64,000 bases of DNA, from contig NZ_JARXYP010000002.1 in assembly GCF_029893805.1 (NCBI RefSeq), forward strand, positions 5,704,001-5,768,000. Direction: 5' to 3'. The number at the start of each line of letters is the position of its first letter. The stretch's first letter is position 1. The position numbers were made by a program, and so were the translations under genes. A model generated the notes under the pieces. That model saw only the letters and a program-made list of their open reading frames with translations, did not search any database and was not told the DNA's origin. This DNA comes from Streptomyces sp. SAI-135 (lineage in GTDB: Bacteria > Actinomycetota > Actinomycetes > Streptomycetales > Streptomycetaceae). Shown here one piece after another: positions 17,562-26,300 of this stretch.

Positions 17562-18905
17562 GTGCCGCCAAGTACAACGAAGTCCCTTCGAATCGCCGTC
17601 CTCGCGGACTCCGACACCCGCTGGAAATGGGGTGCGCTGACCGCCGACCGCATCGCCCCGGGCCCGTCCATGGAAGCCGGACCCCGCGACGGGGCGCAAG
17701 TCGGCCTCGCGCTGGACGGATACCTGCTGCGCGGCCGGGCCACGCCCACCGCACGTCAGCTCGAAGAGGTCGGCGTGCGCGCGGACTCCCTGCGGGAGGT
17801 CACCGCCGTCGAGTTCCTGCACGCCATGGACGGGACGTCGTACGACATCGTCGTGCTGGCCCTGGTCGGCGGCGGTGTCCAGGCCATGCTGCACGGCCTG
17901 GCACGGGTCTGGGAGGGCCTGGAGAAGCGGCCCGTCGTCGTCACCGGTTATGTCGGGGTCGTCTACGAGAAGCTCGCCGACGGCCTGCTCCTGCGGCACG
18001 GAGCCGATCTGGTCCTCGCCAACTCCCGCCAGGACGCCGAGCGTTTCCGCGCGGTGTACGAGGGTGTGGGCGCGGACGCCTCGTCGGTCACGGAGGTGGC
18101 GCTGCCGTTCCTCGGCGGTGCGGCCTACGAAGGGGAACACGACCCGTACACCGTGGTGTTCGCGGTCCAGCCCTCGGTGCCGGACAACCGCCGGGACCGG
18201 GTGTACCTGCTGGACCGCCTCATCCGGCACGCCCGGCTGCACCCCGAGCGCGAGGTGCTGCTCAAGCTGCGCTCCAGGCCGGGTGAACACACCACGCACA
18301 TCGAGGAGCTGCCGTACCAGAAGCTGATCCAGCGGCTCGATCCGCCGGCCAACTTCCGCCTGGTGTACGGCAACATGGGCGAGGTCCTGGACCGGACCGA
18401 CCTGCTGGTCACCATCAGCTCCACCGCGGCCCTGGAGTCGCTGCACCGGCGCATCCCCACGGCCGTCCTGACCGACCTGGGCATCCGCGAGGTCCTCGGC
18501 AACCACCACTTCGTGGGCTCCGGCTGCCTCGCCTCCTGGGACCAACTGGACGCCGGACAACGGCCGTTGCCCGACGAGGAGTGGGTCGCCCGGCAGGGGG
18601 TGGTCGCCGACGGCTCGTACGCGCACGCCTTCGACGCGGCCCGCGAGCGCATCGCCAAGCTGCTGGCCGCTCCCGAACGGCCCCCGCTGACCCCGTACTA
18701 CACACCCGTCACCGCCCCCGGCTACCTCCCCGGCATCCTCGCCCGCCACCACCTCGGCCCCGACGGCACACCGCTGCCCGGCGCCCCCGCCCACGACAGG
18801 GAGCCGGGCCCGGTCCGGCAGATCGTGCGCCGCGCGGCCCGGGGCGCCTACCGGCACGGCGTGCAGCGCGTGGCGCCCGTGATCCGGCGGATGGGGGAGC
18901 TGTGA
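17562..18905 (+). CDS. DUF6716-type putative glycosyltransferase
   Basis: The 447-residue protein resembles the actinobacterial DUF6716 family of putative glycosyltransferases. It looks like a GT-B fold: an N-terminal Rossmann segment (SLRIAVLADSDTRWKWG), a central GYVGVVYEKLADGLLLRHGADLVLANS region, and a C-terminal half with VLLKLRSRPGEHTTH and TISSTAALESLHR, resembling the HP/SS motifs of sialyltransferase-like enzymes. GTG 17562 follows a promoter-like sequence closely and lacks a ribosome site, so the message may have a very short leader. It starts the operon with the NeuA-HAD and NeuB genes, so it probably uses their CMP-nonulosonate product. Confidence 0.7.
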   Translation: MPPSTTKSLRIAVLADSDTRWKWGALTADRIAPGPSMEAGPRDGAQVGLALDGYLLRGRATPTARQLEEVGVRADSLREVTAVEFLHAMDGTSYDIVVLALVGGGVQAMLHGLARVWEGLEKRPVVVTGYVGVVYEKLADGLLLRHGADLVLANSRQDAERFRAVYEGVGADASSVTEVALPFLGGAAYEGEHDPYTVVFAVQPSVPDNRRDRVYLLDRLIRHARLHPEREVLLKLRSRPGEHTTHIEELPYQKLIQRLDPPANFRLVYGNMGEVLDRTDLLVTISSTAALESLHRRIPTAVLTDLGIREVLGNHHFVGSGCLASWDQLDAGQRPLPDEEWVARQGVVADGSYAHAFDAARERIAKLLAAPERPPLTPYYTPVTAPGYLPGILARHHLGPDGTPLPGAPAHDREPGPVRQIVRRAARGAYRHGVQRVAPVIRRMGEL

Positions 18906-18928
18906 CCCCGTATCAAGGAGAAGACCCC

Positions 18929-20179
18929 ATGTCCCACCCGCACACCGTGCGCCGGGTGCTCGCGGTGATCCCCGCGCGCGGCGGCTCCAAGGGCGTGCCC
19001 GCGAAGAACCTCGCCCCCGTCGGAGGCGTGCCGCTGGTGGCCCGTGCCGTGCGCGAGTGCCGTGCCGCCCGGCTGGTGACGGACGTCGTGGTCTCCACCG
19101 ACGACCAGGCCATCGCCGCCGCCGCGCGTGCGGCGGGCGCCGAGGTCGTGCTGCGGCCCGCCGCCATCGCCGGCGACACCGCCACCTCGGAATCCGCCGT
19201 CCTGCACGCCGTGGACGCCCACGAGGCCCTGCACGGCGCCGCTGTCGACGTCGTCGTCTTCGTGCAGTGCACCAGCCCGTTCCTGGTCCGCGAGGACATC
19301 GACGGGGTCGCCGCCGCGATCGTCGAGAACGACGCCGACACCGCCGTGACCGTGGCCCCCTTCCACGGATTCATCTGGCGCGACGCCGACGACGAGACGG
19401 CCGCCGGTACCGTCACGGAGGCCGCCGCGGCCACCGGCGGCGGCTACGGCGTCAACCACGACAAGTCCTACCGCCCCCGCCGCCAGGACCGCCCCCAGGA
19501 CCTCCTGGAGACCGGCGCCGCCTACGCGATGGACGCGGCCGGCTTCCGCAAGCACCAGCACCGCTTCTTCGGCCGCACCGAACTGGTCCGCACCGACCCG
19601 GCGCGCGTGCTGGAGATCGACGACCACCACGAACTGGCCCGCGCCCGCGCGCTGGCCCCCCTCTTCGACGCGGACCGCCCCGGTTCGCTGCCCTCCTTCG
19701 AGGACGTGGACGCGGTCGTCCTGGACTTCGACGGCACCCAGACCGACGACCGGGTGCTGATCGACGCCGATGGAAAGGAGTTCGTCTCCGTGCACCGCGG
19801 CGACGGACTCGGCATCGCCGCCCTGCGCAAGTCGGGCCTGAAGATGCTGATCCTCTCCACGGAGCAGAACCCGGTCGTCGCCGCCCGCGCACGGAAGCTG
19901 AAGATCCCCGTGCTGCACGGCATCGACCGGAAGGACCTCGCGCTGAAGCAGTGGTGCGAGGAGCAGGGCATCGCGCCCGAGCGCGTGCTCTACGTCGGCA
20001 ACGACGTCAACGACCTCCCGTGCTTCGCCCTCGTGGGCTGGCCCGTGGCGGTCGCGAGCGCCCACGACGTGGTACGCGGCGCCGCCCGTGCGGTCACCAC
20101 CGTCCCCGGTGGCGACGGCGCGATCCGAGAGATCGCCAGCTGGATCCTCGGCCCCTCTCTCGACTCCCTCGACAAGTAA
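18929..20179 (+). CDS. CMP-nonulosonate synthetase (NeuA-like) fused to HAD phosphatase
   Basis: The 416-residue product has two parts. Residues about 9-235 form an acylneuraminate cytidylyltransferase (VIPARGGSKGVPAKNL, QCTSPFL), which makes CMP-sialic acid or CMP-Kdn from CTP. From about residue 262 there is a HAD phosphatase of the Kdo/Kdn-8/9-phosphate type with DFDGTQTDD near 266, LSTEQNPVVAARARKL, and GNDVNDLPCF. The fusion would dephosphorylate a Kdn-9-phosphate and then activate the sugar. AAGGAG lies 8 bases before ATG 18929. The next gene, a NeuB-like synthase, starts 15 bp downstream. A similar C-terminal HAD domain occurs in animal CMP-sialate synthetases. Confidence 0.85.
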   Translation: MSHPHTVRRVLAVIPARGGSKGVPAKNLAPVGGVPLVARAVRECRAARLVTDVVVSTDDQAIAAAARAAGAEVVLRPAAIAGDTATSESAVLHAVDAHEALHGAAVDVVVFVQCTSPFLVREDIDGVAAAIVENDADTAVTVAPFHGFIWRDADDETAAGTVTEAAAATGGGYGVNHDKSYRPRRQDRPQDLLETGAAYAMDAAGFRKHQHRFFGRTELVRTDPARVLEIDDHHELARARALAPLFDADRPGSLPSFEDVDAVVLDFDGTQTDDRVLIDADGKEFVSVHRGDGLGIAALRKSGLKMLILSTEQNPVVAARARKLKIPVLHGIDRKDLALKQWCEEQGIAPERVLYVGNDVNDLPCFALVGWPVAVASAHDVVRGAARAVTTVPGGDGAIREIASWILGPSLDSLDK

Positions 20180-20194
20180 GGACACCTCCCCGCC

Positions 20195-21133
20195 ATGAGC
20201 AACTCCCGTCTGCGCACCTTCGGCACCGAGCGCGTCGCAGGACCCGGCCAGCCCGTCTACATCTGCGGCGAGATCGGCATCAACCACAACGGCGAGCTGG
20301 AGAACGCCTTCAAGCTCATCGACGTGGCCGCCGAGGCCGGCTGCGACGCCGTGAAGTTCCAAAAGCGCACCCCCGAGATCTGCACCCCGCGCGACCAGTG
20401 GGACATCGAGCGCGACACCCCCTGGGGCCGGATGACCTACATCGACTACCGCCACCGCGTGGAGTTCGGCGAGGACGAGTACCGCCAGATCGACGAGTAC
20501 TGCAAGGAGAAGGGGATCGCCTGGTTCGCCTCCCCGTGGGACACCGAGGCCGTCGCCTTCCTGGAGAAGTTCGACGTCCCCGCCCACAAGGTGGCCTCCG
20601 CCTCCCTCACCGACGACGAGCTCCTGCGCGCCCTGCGCGCCACGGGCCGTACGGTCATCCTCTCCTCCGGCATGTCGACGCCGAAGCAGATCCGCCACGC
20701 GGTCGAGGTCCTCGGCTCGGACAACATCCTTCTCTGCCACGCCACTTCGACGTACCCCGCGAAGGCCGAGGAGCTCAACCTGCGCGTGATCAACACGCTC
20801 CAGGAGGAGTACCCGAACGTCCCGATCGGCTACTCCGGCCACGAGACGGGCCTGCAGACCACGCTGGCCGCCGTGGCGCTGGGCGCGGTGTTCGTCGAGC
20901 GCCACATCACCCTGGACCGCGCCATGTGGGGCTCCGACCAGGCCGCGTCGGTGGAGCCGCAGGGCCTTCAGCGCCTGGTCCGCGACATCCGCACCATCGA
21001 GGCCTCCCTCGGCGACGGCGTCAAGAAGGTCTACGACTCCGAGCTCGGCCCCATGAAGAAGCTGCGCCGCGTCACGGGCGTCGTCGCCGAGGCGGAGATC
21101 GCCGCGGCCGCGGGCGAGCCGGTCTCGGTCTGA
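20195..21133 (+). CDS. NeuB-family nonulosonic acid (Kdn/sialic acid) synthase lacking SAF domain
   Basis: This 312-residue enzyme contains the NeuB TIM barrel: CGEIGINHNGELENAFKLID, AVKFQKRTPE, FASPWD, KVASASLTDDELL, SSGMSTPKQI, LCHATSTYPA, IGYSGHETG and ERHITLDRAMWGSDQAAS. NeuB enzymes condense PEP with ManNAc, mannose or their 6-phosphates. It ends soon after the barrel, so the C-terminal antifreeze-like SAF domain of about 60 residues found in typical NeuB is missing. With a NeuA-HAD partner upstream, the route mannose-6-phosphate to Kdn-9-phosphate to Kdn to CMP-Kdn is plausible. A strong terminator follows. Choice of Kdn over Neu5Ac is inferred from what I recall of Streptomyces walls. 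Confidence 0.85.
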   Translation: MSNSRLRTFGTERVAGPGQPVYICGEIGINHNGELENAFKLIDVAAEAGCDAVKFQKRTPEICTPRDQWDIERDTPWGRMTYIDYRHRVEFGEDEYRQIDEYCKEKGIAWFASPWDTEAVAFLEKFDVPAHKVASASLTDDELLRALRATGRTVILSSGMSTPKQIRHAVEVLGSDNILLCHATSTYPAKAEELNLRVINTLQEEYPNVPIGYSGHETGLQTTLAAVALGAVFVERHITLDRAMWGSDQAASVEPQGLQRLVRDIRTIEASLGDGVKKVYDSELGPMKKLRRVTGVVAEAEIAAAAGEPVSV

Positions 21134-21144
21134 GTCACCAGGTA

Positions 21145-21179
21145 CCGGGTCCTCGGACGTCGTCCGTCCGAGGACCCGG
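21145..21179 (+). terminator. perfect 15-bp stem-loop terminator
   Basis: CCGGGTCCTCGGACG (21145-21159) pairs perfectly with 21165-21179 across a 5-base loop, 11 bp after the NeuB-like gene. There is no T-tract, as is common in Streptomyces. Confidence 0.85.
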
Positions 21180-21237
21180 CGCGTCTTCCGCTTACGCGCC
21201 CCTCAGGAGCGCCCTACGACGGGACGGTCGTACGTCG

Positions 21238-22311
21238 ATGAGCCCCCGCGCCGGGAACACCGGCCCCCACACTCTCGCGTTCGTCGAGAGCCCGGTCCAG
21301 CTCCTGAACGTGCTGGAGTGGGCGCACGCGCACGCACCCGGCGCGGAACTCACCCTCGTCGTGCTGTCCCCGACCGACCCCATGACCCGCGGCCAACTGC
21401 GCCGGATGGCGGAACTCGCCCGCGAGGAGGGCCACGAGGTCCGCTGGGAGGAGGCGAGGGGCGGCGCCGCGGCCCCCTTCCAGACCATCGGCGGCCTGGC
21501 GGGCATGCTCCGCAGAGCGGACCGGATCGTCCTGGGCGACCCGTTCTCCCGGTACGTACAGCTGCTGCTGACCATCACCAAAGCCCCCGACCTGGTCGTC
21601 GTCGACGACGGCACGGCGACGATGGAGTTCGTGTCCCAACTGGCCCGCGGCGAACGCCTGGTGCGCTGGCACCGCAAGGGCGGCCGCCCCAGCCCCCGCG
21701 ACCTCGCCTTCGCCCCGGTCTCGGCGGCGGCCCGCAAACGCCTGACGCCGGGGGAGGGCCGCGGCGTCGAGATCTTCTCGTCGATGCCGATGGAGGAGAC
21801 ACCGGCGGGAGTGACGGTCTCGGTGAACTCCTTCGCCTGGACCCGGGCCCGCTTCGGCCCGCCGCGCATCACGAAGGGCGCCGACATGGTCGGCACGTCC
21901 CTCGTCGAGACGGGCGTGGTGGACGCCGACCGCTACCTGGAGGCCGTGACCCGCCTGGCCAAGTCCCATGGCGCCACGCGCTACTTCGCCCACCGCCGCG
22001 AGTCGACGGAGAAGCTCCACCGGCTGGCCGTGGAGACGGGACTGGAGATCGTCCGCCCCGACCTCCCGCTGGAACTCATCGCCCGCCGCGGCCCGATCGG
22101 CCGTACGATCCTCAGCTTCCCCTCGACGGTCGTCCACACCCTGCCCCTGGCCCTGGCCGGCACGGAGGTCCGCGTGGCCGTGTGCGACATCGACCCGGAC
22201 TGGCTCACGGAGACCGCGTCCCCCCGGGCCCAGGGCTTCCTGTCGGGGGTCACGGGGACGGCACGGGACGTGCATCGGCTGTCCGCGGTGTCGGCGATAC
22301 CGGCTGTCTGA
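21238..22311 (+). CDS. putative sialyltransferase-like glycosyltransferase (GT52-like)
   Basis: The 357-residue protein looks like a GT-B glycosyltransferase. FVESPVQLLNVLEW at the N-terminus matches the start pattern of bacterial GT52 and related sialyltransferases; VVVDDGTATMEFV, EIFSSMP, YFAHRRESTEKL and EIVRPDLPLELI follow in the order expected for that group, and SFPSTVVHTLP near residue 300 occupies the place of the CMP-binding SS/ST motif. It has no membrane segment. ATG 21238 follows the NeuB terminator by 58 bp without a strong ribosome site. I assign it to the sialyltransferase-like group with moderate confidence; the acceptor is unknown. It is the last gene of the glycopolymer region. 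Confidence 0.6.
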   Translation: MSPRAGNTGPHTLAFVESPVQLLNVLEWAHAHAPGAELTLVVLSPTDPMTRGQLRRMAELAREEGHEVRWEEARGGAAAPFQTIGGLAGMLRRADRIVLGDPFSRYVQLLLTITKAPDLVVVDDGTATMEFVSQLARGERLVRWHRKGGRPSPRDLAFAPVSAAARKRLTPGEGRGVEIFSSMPMEETPAGVTVSVNSFAWTRARFGPPRITKGADMVGTSLVETGVVDADRYLEAVTRLAKSHGATRYFAHRRESTEKLHRLAVETGLEIVRPDLPLELIARRGPIGRTILSFPSTVVHTLPLALAGTEVRVAVCDIDPDWLTETASPRAQGFLSGVTGTARDVHRLSAVSAIPAV

Positions 22312-22400
22312 AACTCCGAGGGCGGCTCCCAGCTCAATCGTCTAGCATCAACGTTCACTTGTGCGACGTTCGATGAGGTCTACGACGGGGGGCGGCCGGC

Positions 22401-22757
22401 GTGCGTGCCGAGGCGTTGCGGCAACGACGGGCGGAGATCGGCGAGTTCCGGCGCAGGGAGGTCCTGGTGCCGGTGGTCGACGGCTCGCTGCTGTCGGCGG
22501 AGGCGGGCGGTATTCGCTGGCTGTTTGCGTTCACGGAACGCGCGGCACTGGAACGATTCGCCGAGTCGCGCGGTGAGGCCGTGCCCGACTGGGTGCCGGT
22601 GTACGGGGCGCGGCTGCTGGACCGGGTGGTGCCGTCCGTGGACGGCCCGGCGGGGATCGCGGTGGACGCGGGCAGCCCGACGGGCTTCGTGCTCCCGCCG
22701 GTGACGGGGATCGTGCCGGACGCCGTGGCCGTGGACGCGGGGGAGCCGGTGACGTGA
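22401..22757 (+). CDS. SseB-like N-terminal domain protein
   Basis: This 118-residue protein resembles the SseB N-terminal domain group (LVPVVDGSLLSAEAGGIRWLFAFTERAALERFAES), small domains often encoded beside type VII or polymorphic toxin genes in actinobacteria. GTG 22401 has a run of six G at 22387-22392 about 8 bases upstream. Its last four bases (GTGA) overlap the next gene start, and that gene overlaps the RHS toxin gene, so this is a three-gene operon. A chaperone or adaptor role for the secreted toxin is possible. Its exact function is unknown. Confidence 0.65.
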   Translation: MRAEALRQRRAEIGEFRRREVLVPVVDGSLLSAEAGGIRWLFAFTERAALERFAESRGEAVPDWVPVYGARLLDRVVPSVDGPAGIAVDAGSPTGFVLPPVTGIVPDAVAVDAGEPVT

Positions 22758-23350
22758 GCGACGGCTACCAGGTCGATCCGGCGGCGATGGAACGGATCAC
22801 TCGCGGTATCGACCAGGCGATGGCGGAGCTGAAGGAGTTCGGCTTCGACATCGAGGCGAACCTGGGCCGCGGCTTCGACGACCTGTCCATGACCGGCCTG
22901 GAAGCGGGCGACGACGGCCTCCAGCAGGTGTTCGCCGACTTCTGCGACCGCTGGGGCTGGGGAGTCCGCTCCCTGATGCAGGACGCGAACGAGTTCGCGG
23001 GCCGCCTGGGACTGTCGGCGGGTCTCTACCACGAGCAGGAACAGTACGTGTCGGACACCTTGAAGTCGGTGTGGACGGCTGGCACGGGCAATCCGTATCT
23101 GACTCCCGACGAGGTGAAGGAACGTTCCTGGTCGGAGACGCTGAAGGACAACCCGGTCGCACAGGTGGCGCACGCGGACTACAGCGCGGAGTCCTTCACG
23201 TCCGGTCAGGACGAGGTGGAGGCGGCCTGGTCGCAGGCGGCGGAGGACGTCTCCACCTCGACGGTGACCCCGGACGCGTTCCTCGATCCGCGCACGGACT
23301 GGCAGTGGAGCGGGCCTCCTTCCGCGGACTCCTCGGAGAGTGAGGGCTGA
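22754..23350 (+). CDS. WXG/EspC-like type VII secretion-associated protein
   Basis: The 198-residue product has an N-terminal helical hairpin (MERITRGIDQAMAELKEFG, then WGWGVRSLMQDANEFAGRL near 75-95) like WXG100/EspC family proteins that travel through ESX (type VII) systems or accompany their substrates. The C-terminal half is acidic and low in complexity. The GTG start overlaps the SseB-like stop, and its stop overlaps the start of the giant RHS gene (TGATG). It is probably the co-secreted partner of that toxin. No ESX core gene lies in this window. Confidence 0.6.
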   Translation: MSDGYQVDPAAMERITRGIDQAMAELKEFGFDIEANLGRGFDDLSMTGLEAGDDGLQQVFADFCDRWGWGVRSLMQDANEFAGRLGLSAGLYHEQEQYVSDTLKSVWTAGTGNPYLTPDEVKERSWSETLKDNPVAQVAHADYSAESFTSGQDEVEAAWSQAAEDVSTSTVTPDAFLDPRTDWQWSGPPSADSSESEG

Positions 23351-26300
23351 TGGGCTTCGGGGATCTGGTCGACGACTTCGGCGACGGGCTGGAGAGCGCG
23401 GCGGACGGCCTGAACAAGGGAGTCGGCGAGGCGGTCGACTGGGGCACCGGCAAGGCGGCCGGCCTGCTGTCGGACGTGGGCGCGGACGGGGCGGCCGAGA
23501 AGGTCCGCGACTTCGGCGAGGGCGTCAACAACCGCCTCGGCGGCACGGTGGCGGAACGCGCGCTGGGCGAGACCGAGGACCCGAAGGAACTGATCCACGG
23601 CAGCTCGGGAGCACTCCGCGAACGGGCGGGCCACCTGCGGAAGTTCGCGTCGGCCTTCGAGAACGTCGGCCAGGGCATGCGCTCACTGGACCCGGGCGAG
23701 TGGCGGGGCAGGGCCGCGGACGAGTTCCGCGCGAAGTTCGACGTCCAGCCCAAGCAGTGGCTGACGGCGGCGGACGCGTGCAGGGCGGCGGCGGGGGCGC
23801 TGGAGGCGTACGCGGACACGGTGGCCTGGGCGCAGGGGCGGGCGCGGGCGGCGATCGAGGCGTACCGGGCGGCGCAGGAGCGCAGCGACCGGGCGCGAGA
23901 GGCGTACGACGCCGAGGCGAAGGCCTACACGCAGGCGGCGGAGCAGTACAACGCGAAGGCACTGGCGGGCCAGGACCCGGGGGTGAAGCCGACCGACCCG
24001 GGAGAGTACGTCGATCCGGGCACGGCGGGACGGGAGGAGGCGTACGACATCCTGGCCGAGGCCCGCCGCCAGCGCGGGGACGCCGCCGACGAGGCTCGCC
24101 GCAGGGTGGCCGCAGCACTGGAGTCGGCGCCGCCGAAACCGGAGTTCACCGACCGCCTGGGCGCCGGCGCGGCCGACCTGTTCGTCGGCACCCAGCTCAA
24201 CTCAGTCCACGTGCTGGGCGGCCTCCTGCGCGGCGGCACGGACGTCCTGAAACTGGCCCGCACGGTCAACCCCCTGGACCCGTACAACCTCACCCACCCC
24301 GGCGAGTGGTCGAAGAACTCCCAGCTGCTGCTGGCGGGCCTGGTGGGCACGGTGGCCCACCCCGAACGGCTGCCGATGTCGCTGCTGGGAACGGGGTGGT
24401 CGAGCGACCCCGGGGACGCGATGGGGTATCTGGCGTCGAACCTGATCGGCGGGAAGGGCGCGGGGGGCGCGGGCCGGGCCGCGCTGAAGGACGCGCTGCG
24501 GGGGGCGGCCAAGGACGCGGCGACGGGAGCAGCACGCGGCGCCACCCGGCGGGGCCTCATGGACGTCGCCAGGGAACTGAAGTGCAAGCTCTTCGGCGGC
24601 GACCCGATCGACATGGCCACCGGCCGCATGTCCCTCCCCCAGACGGACGTGACACTCCCCGCGCGGCTGCCCCTGGTCTTCACCCGCCAGTTCGAGTCCT
24701 CGTACCGGGCGGGCCGCTGGTTCGGCCCGTGCTGGACGTCGACGGCCGACCAGCGCCTGGAGATCGACGCCGAGGGGGTCGTCCTCGTCCGCGAGGACGG
24801 TTCGTTGCTGGCGTATCCGCACCCGGCTCCCGGTGTGCCGGTCCTGCCGCTGGCGGGCGAGAACCATCCGCTGACGGTCGACGAGTACGGCGACTACACG
24901 GTCACCGACCCCGTCACAGGCCGCGTCTGGGACTTCGCGGGCCCGGGCGGCGACGGCGACGGCATCGCCCTGCTCTCCCAGGTCATCGACCGCTCGGGCA
25001 GCCAGTGGCTGACCTTCGAGTACGACGACGAGGGCGCCCCGACGCGGATCGTCCACTCGGCCGGCTACGACCTGCGGATCGAGCGGTCGGGGAACCGCAT
25101 CACGGCCCTGCGCCTGGCCTCCGGCGAGGACGTCGAACTGGTCCGCTTCGGCTACGACGCCGAGGGCCACCTGTCGACGGTGACGAAGTCCTCCGGCCTG
25201 CCGACCCGCTTCACCAACGACACCCTCGGCCGCGTCACCGCCTGGACGGACACCAACAACTCCTCGTACCACTACGCCTACGACGCCGAGGACCGCTGCG
25301 TCTCCCAGGGCGGCGAGGAAGGCCACCTCGCCTGCACCTACACCTACGGCACCCCGGACCCGACGACCGGCGGGCGGACCGTCACAGCCGTCGACTCCCT
25401 GGGCCACAGCACGCTGTACGAGATCAACGGCGACCTACAGGTGACGGCGGTGACCACCCCCGACGGCGCCACGACCCGCACCACCCACGACCGGGCCCAC
25501 CGCCCCCTCACGGTCACCGACCCCGTGGGCCGCACGGTGAGCTACGCCTACGACGCGGCGGGCCGCACGGTCCTCGCGGTCCGCCCGGACGGCCGCTACA
25601 CGAGCATCGCGTACAACGCGCAGGGCCTGCCGGTCACGGTCACCGGACCTGGTGGCAGGGGTGTGGTGCAGCAGTTCGACGAGTACGGCAACCGCACGGC
25701 GGTGACCGACGCGTCGGGGGCGACGACCCGCTTCACGTACGACGACCGGGGCCACCTGGAGTCCGTCACCGACGCCCTCGGGAACGTGACGCGGGTGCGC
25801 TGCGATGCGGCGGGCCTCCCCCTGGAGATCACCGACCCGCTGGGCGCGGTCACCCGCTGCTCACGTGACGCCTTCGGCCGCCCGGTGCGGATCACCGACC
25901 CCACGGGCGCGGTGACGGCCCTGGAATGGACGGTGGAGGGCCGCCTGTCCCGCCGTACGGCCGCGGACGGCACGACGGAGTCCTGGACGTACGACGGAGA
26001 GGGCAACTGCGTAGCCCACACGGACGCGTCGGGCGCGGTGTCCCGCTACGAGTACACCCACTTCGACCTGCTGGCGGCCCGCACGGGCCCGGACGGAGTG
26101 CGCTACGAGTTCGAGCACGACACGGAGCTGCGCCTGACGAGGGTGGTGAACCCACGGGGCCTGACGTGGAGTTACGAGTACGACCCGGCAGGCCGCCTGG
26201 TCGCGGAGACGGACTTCGACGACCGAACGCTGACGTACGAGCACGACCCGACCGGCCAACTGGTCGCCAGCGTGTCGGCATCCGGCGACCGGATCACCTT

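Noticed and set aside
18848..20905. 685-codon minus-strand frame across NeuA-HAD and NeuB genes
   Set aside because: Shadow of two clear plus-strand genes; no motif and no start context.
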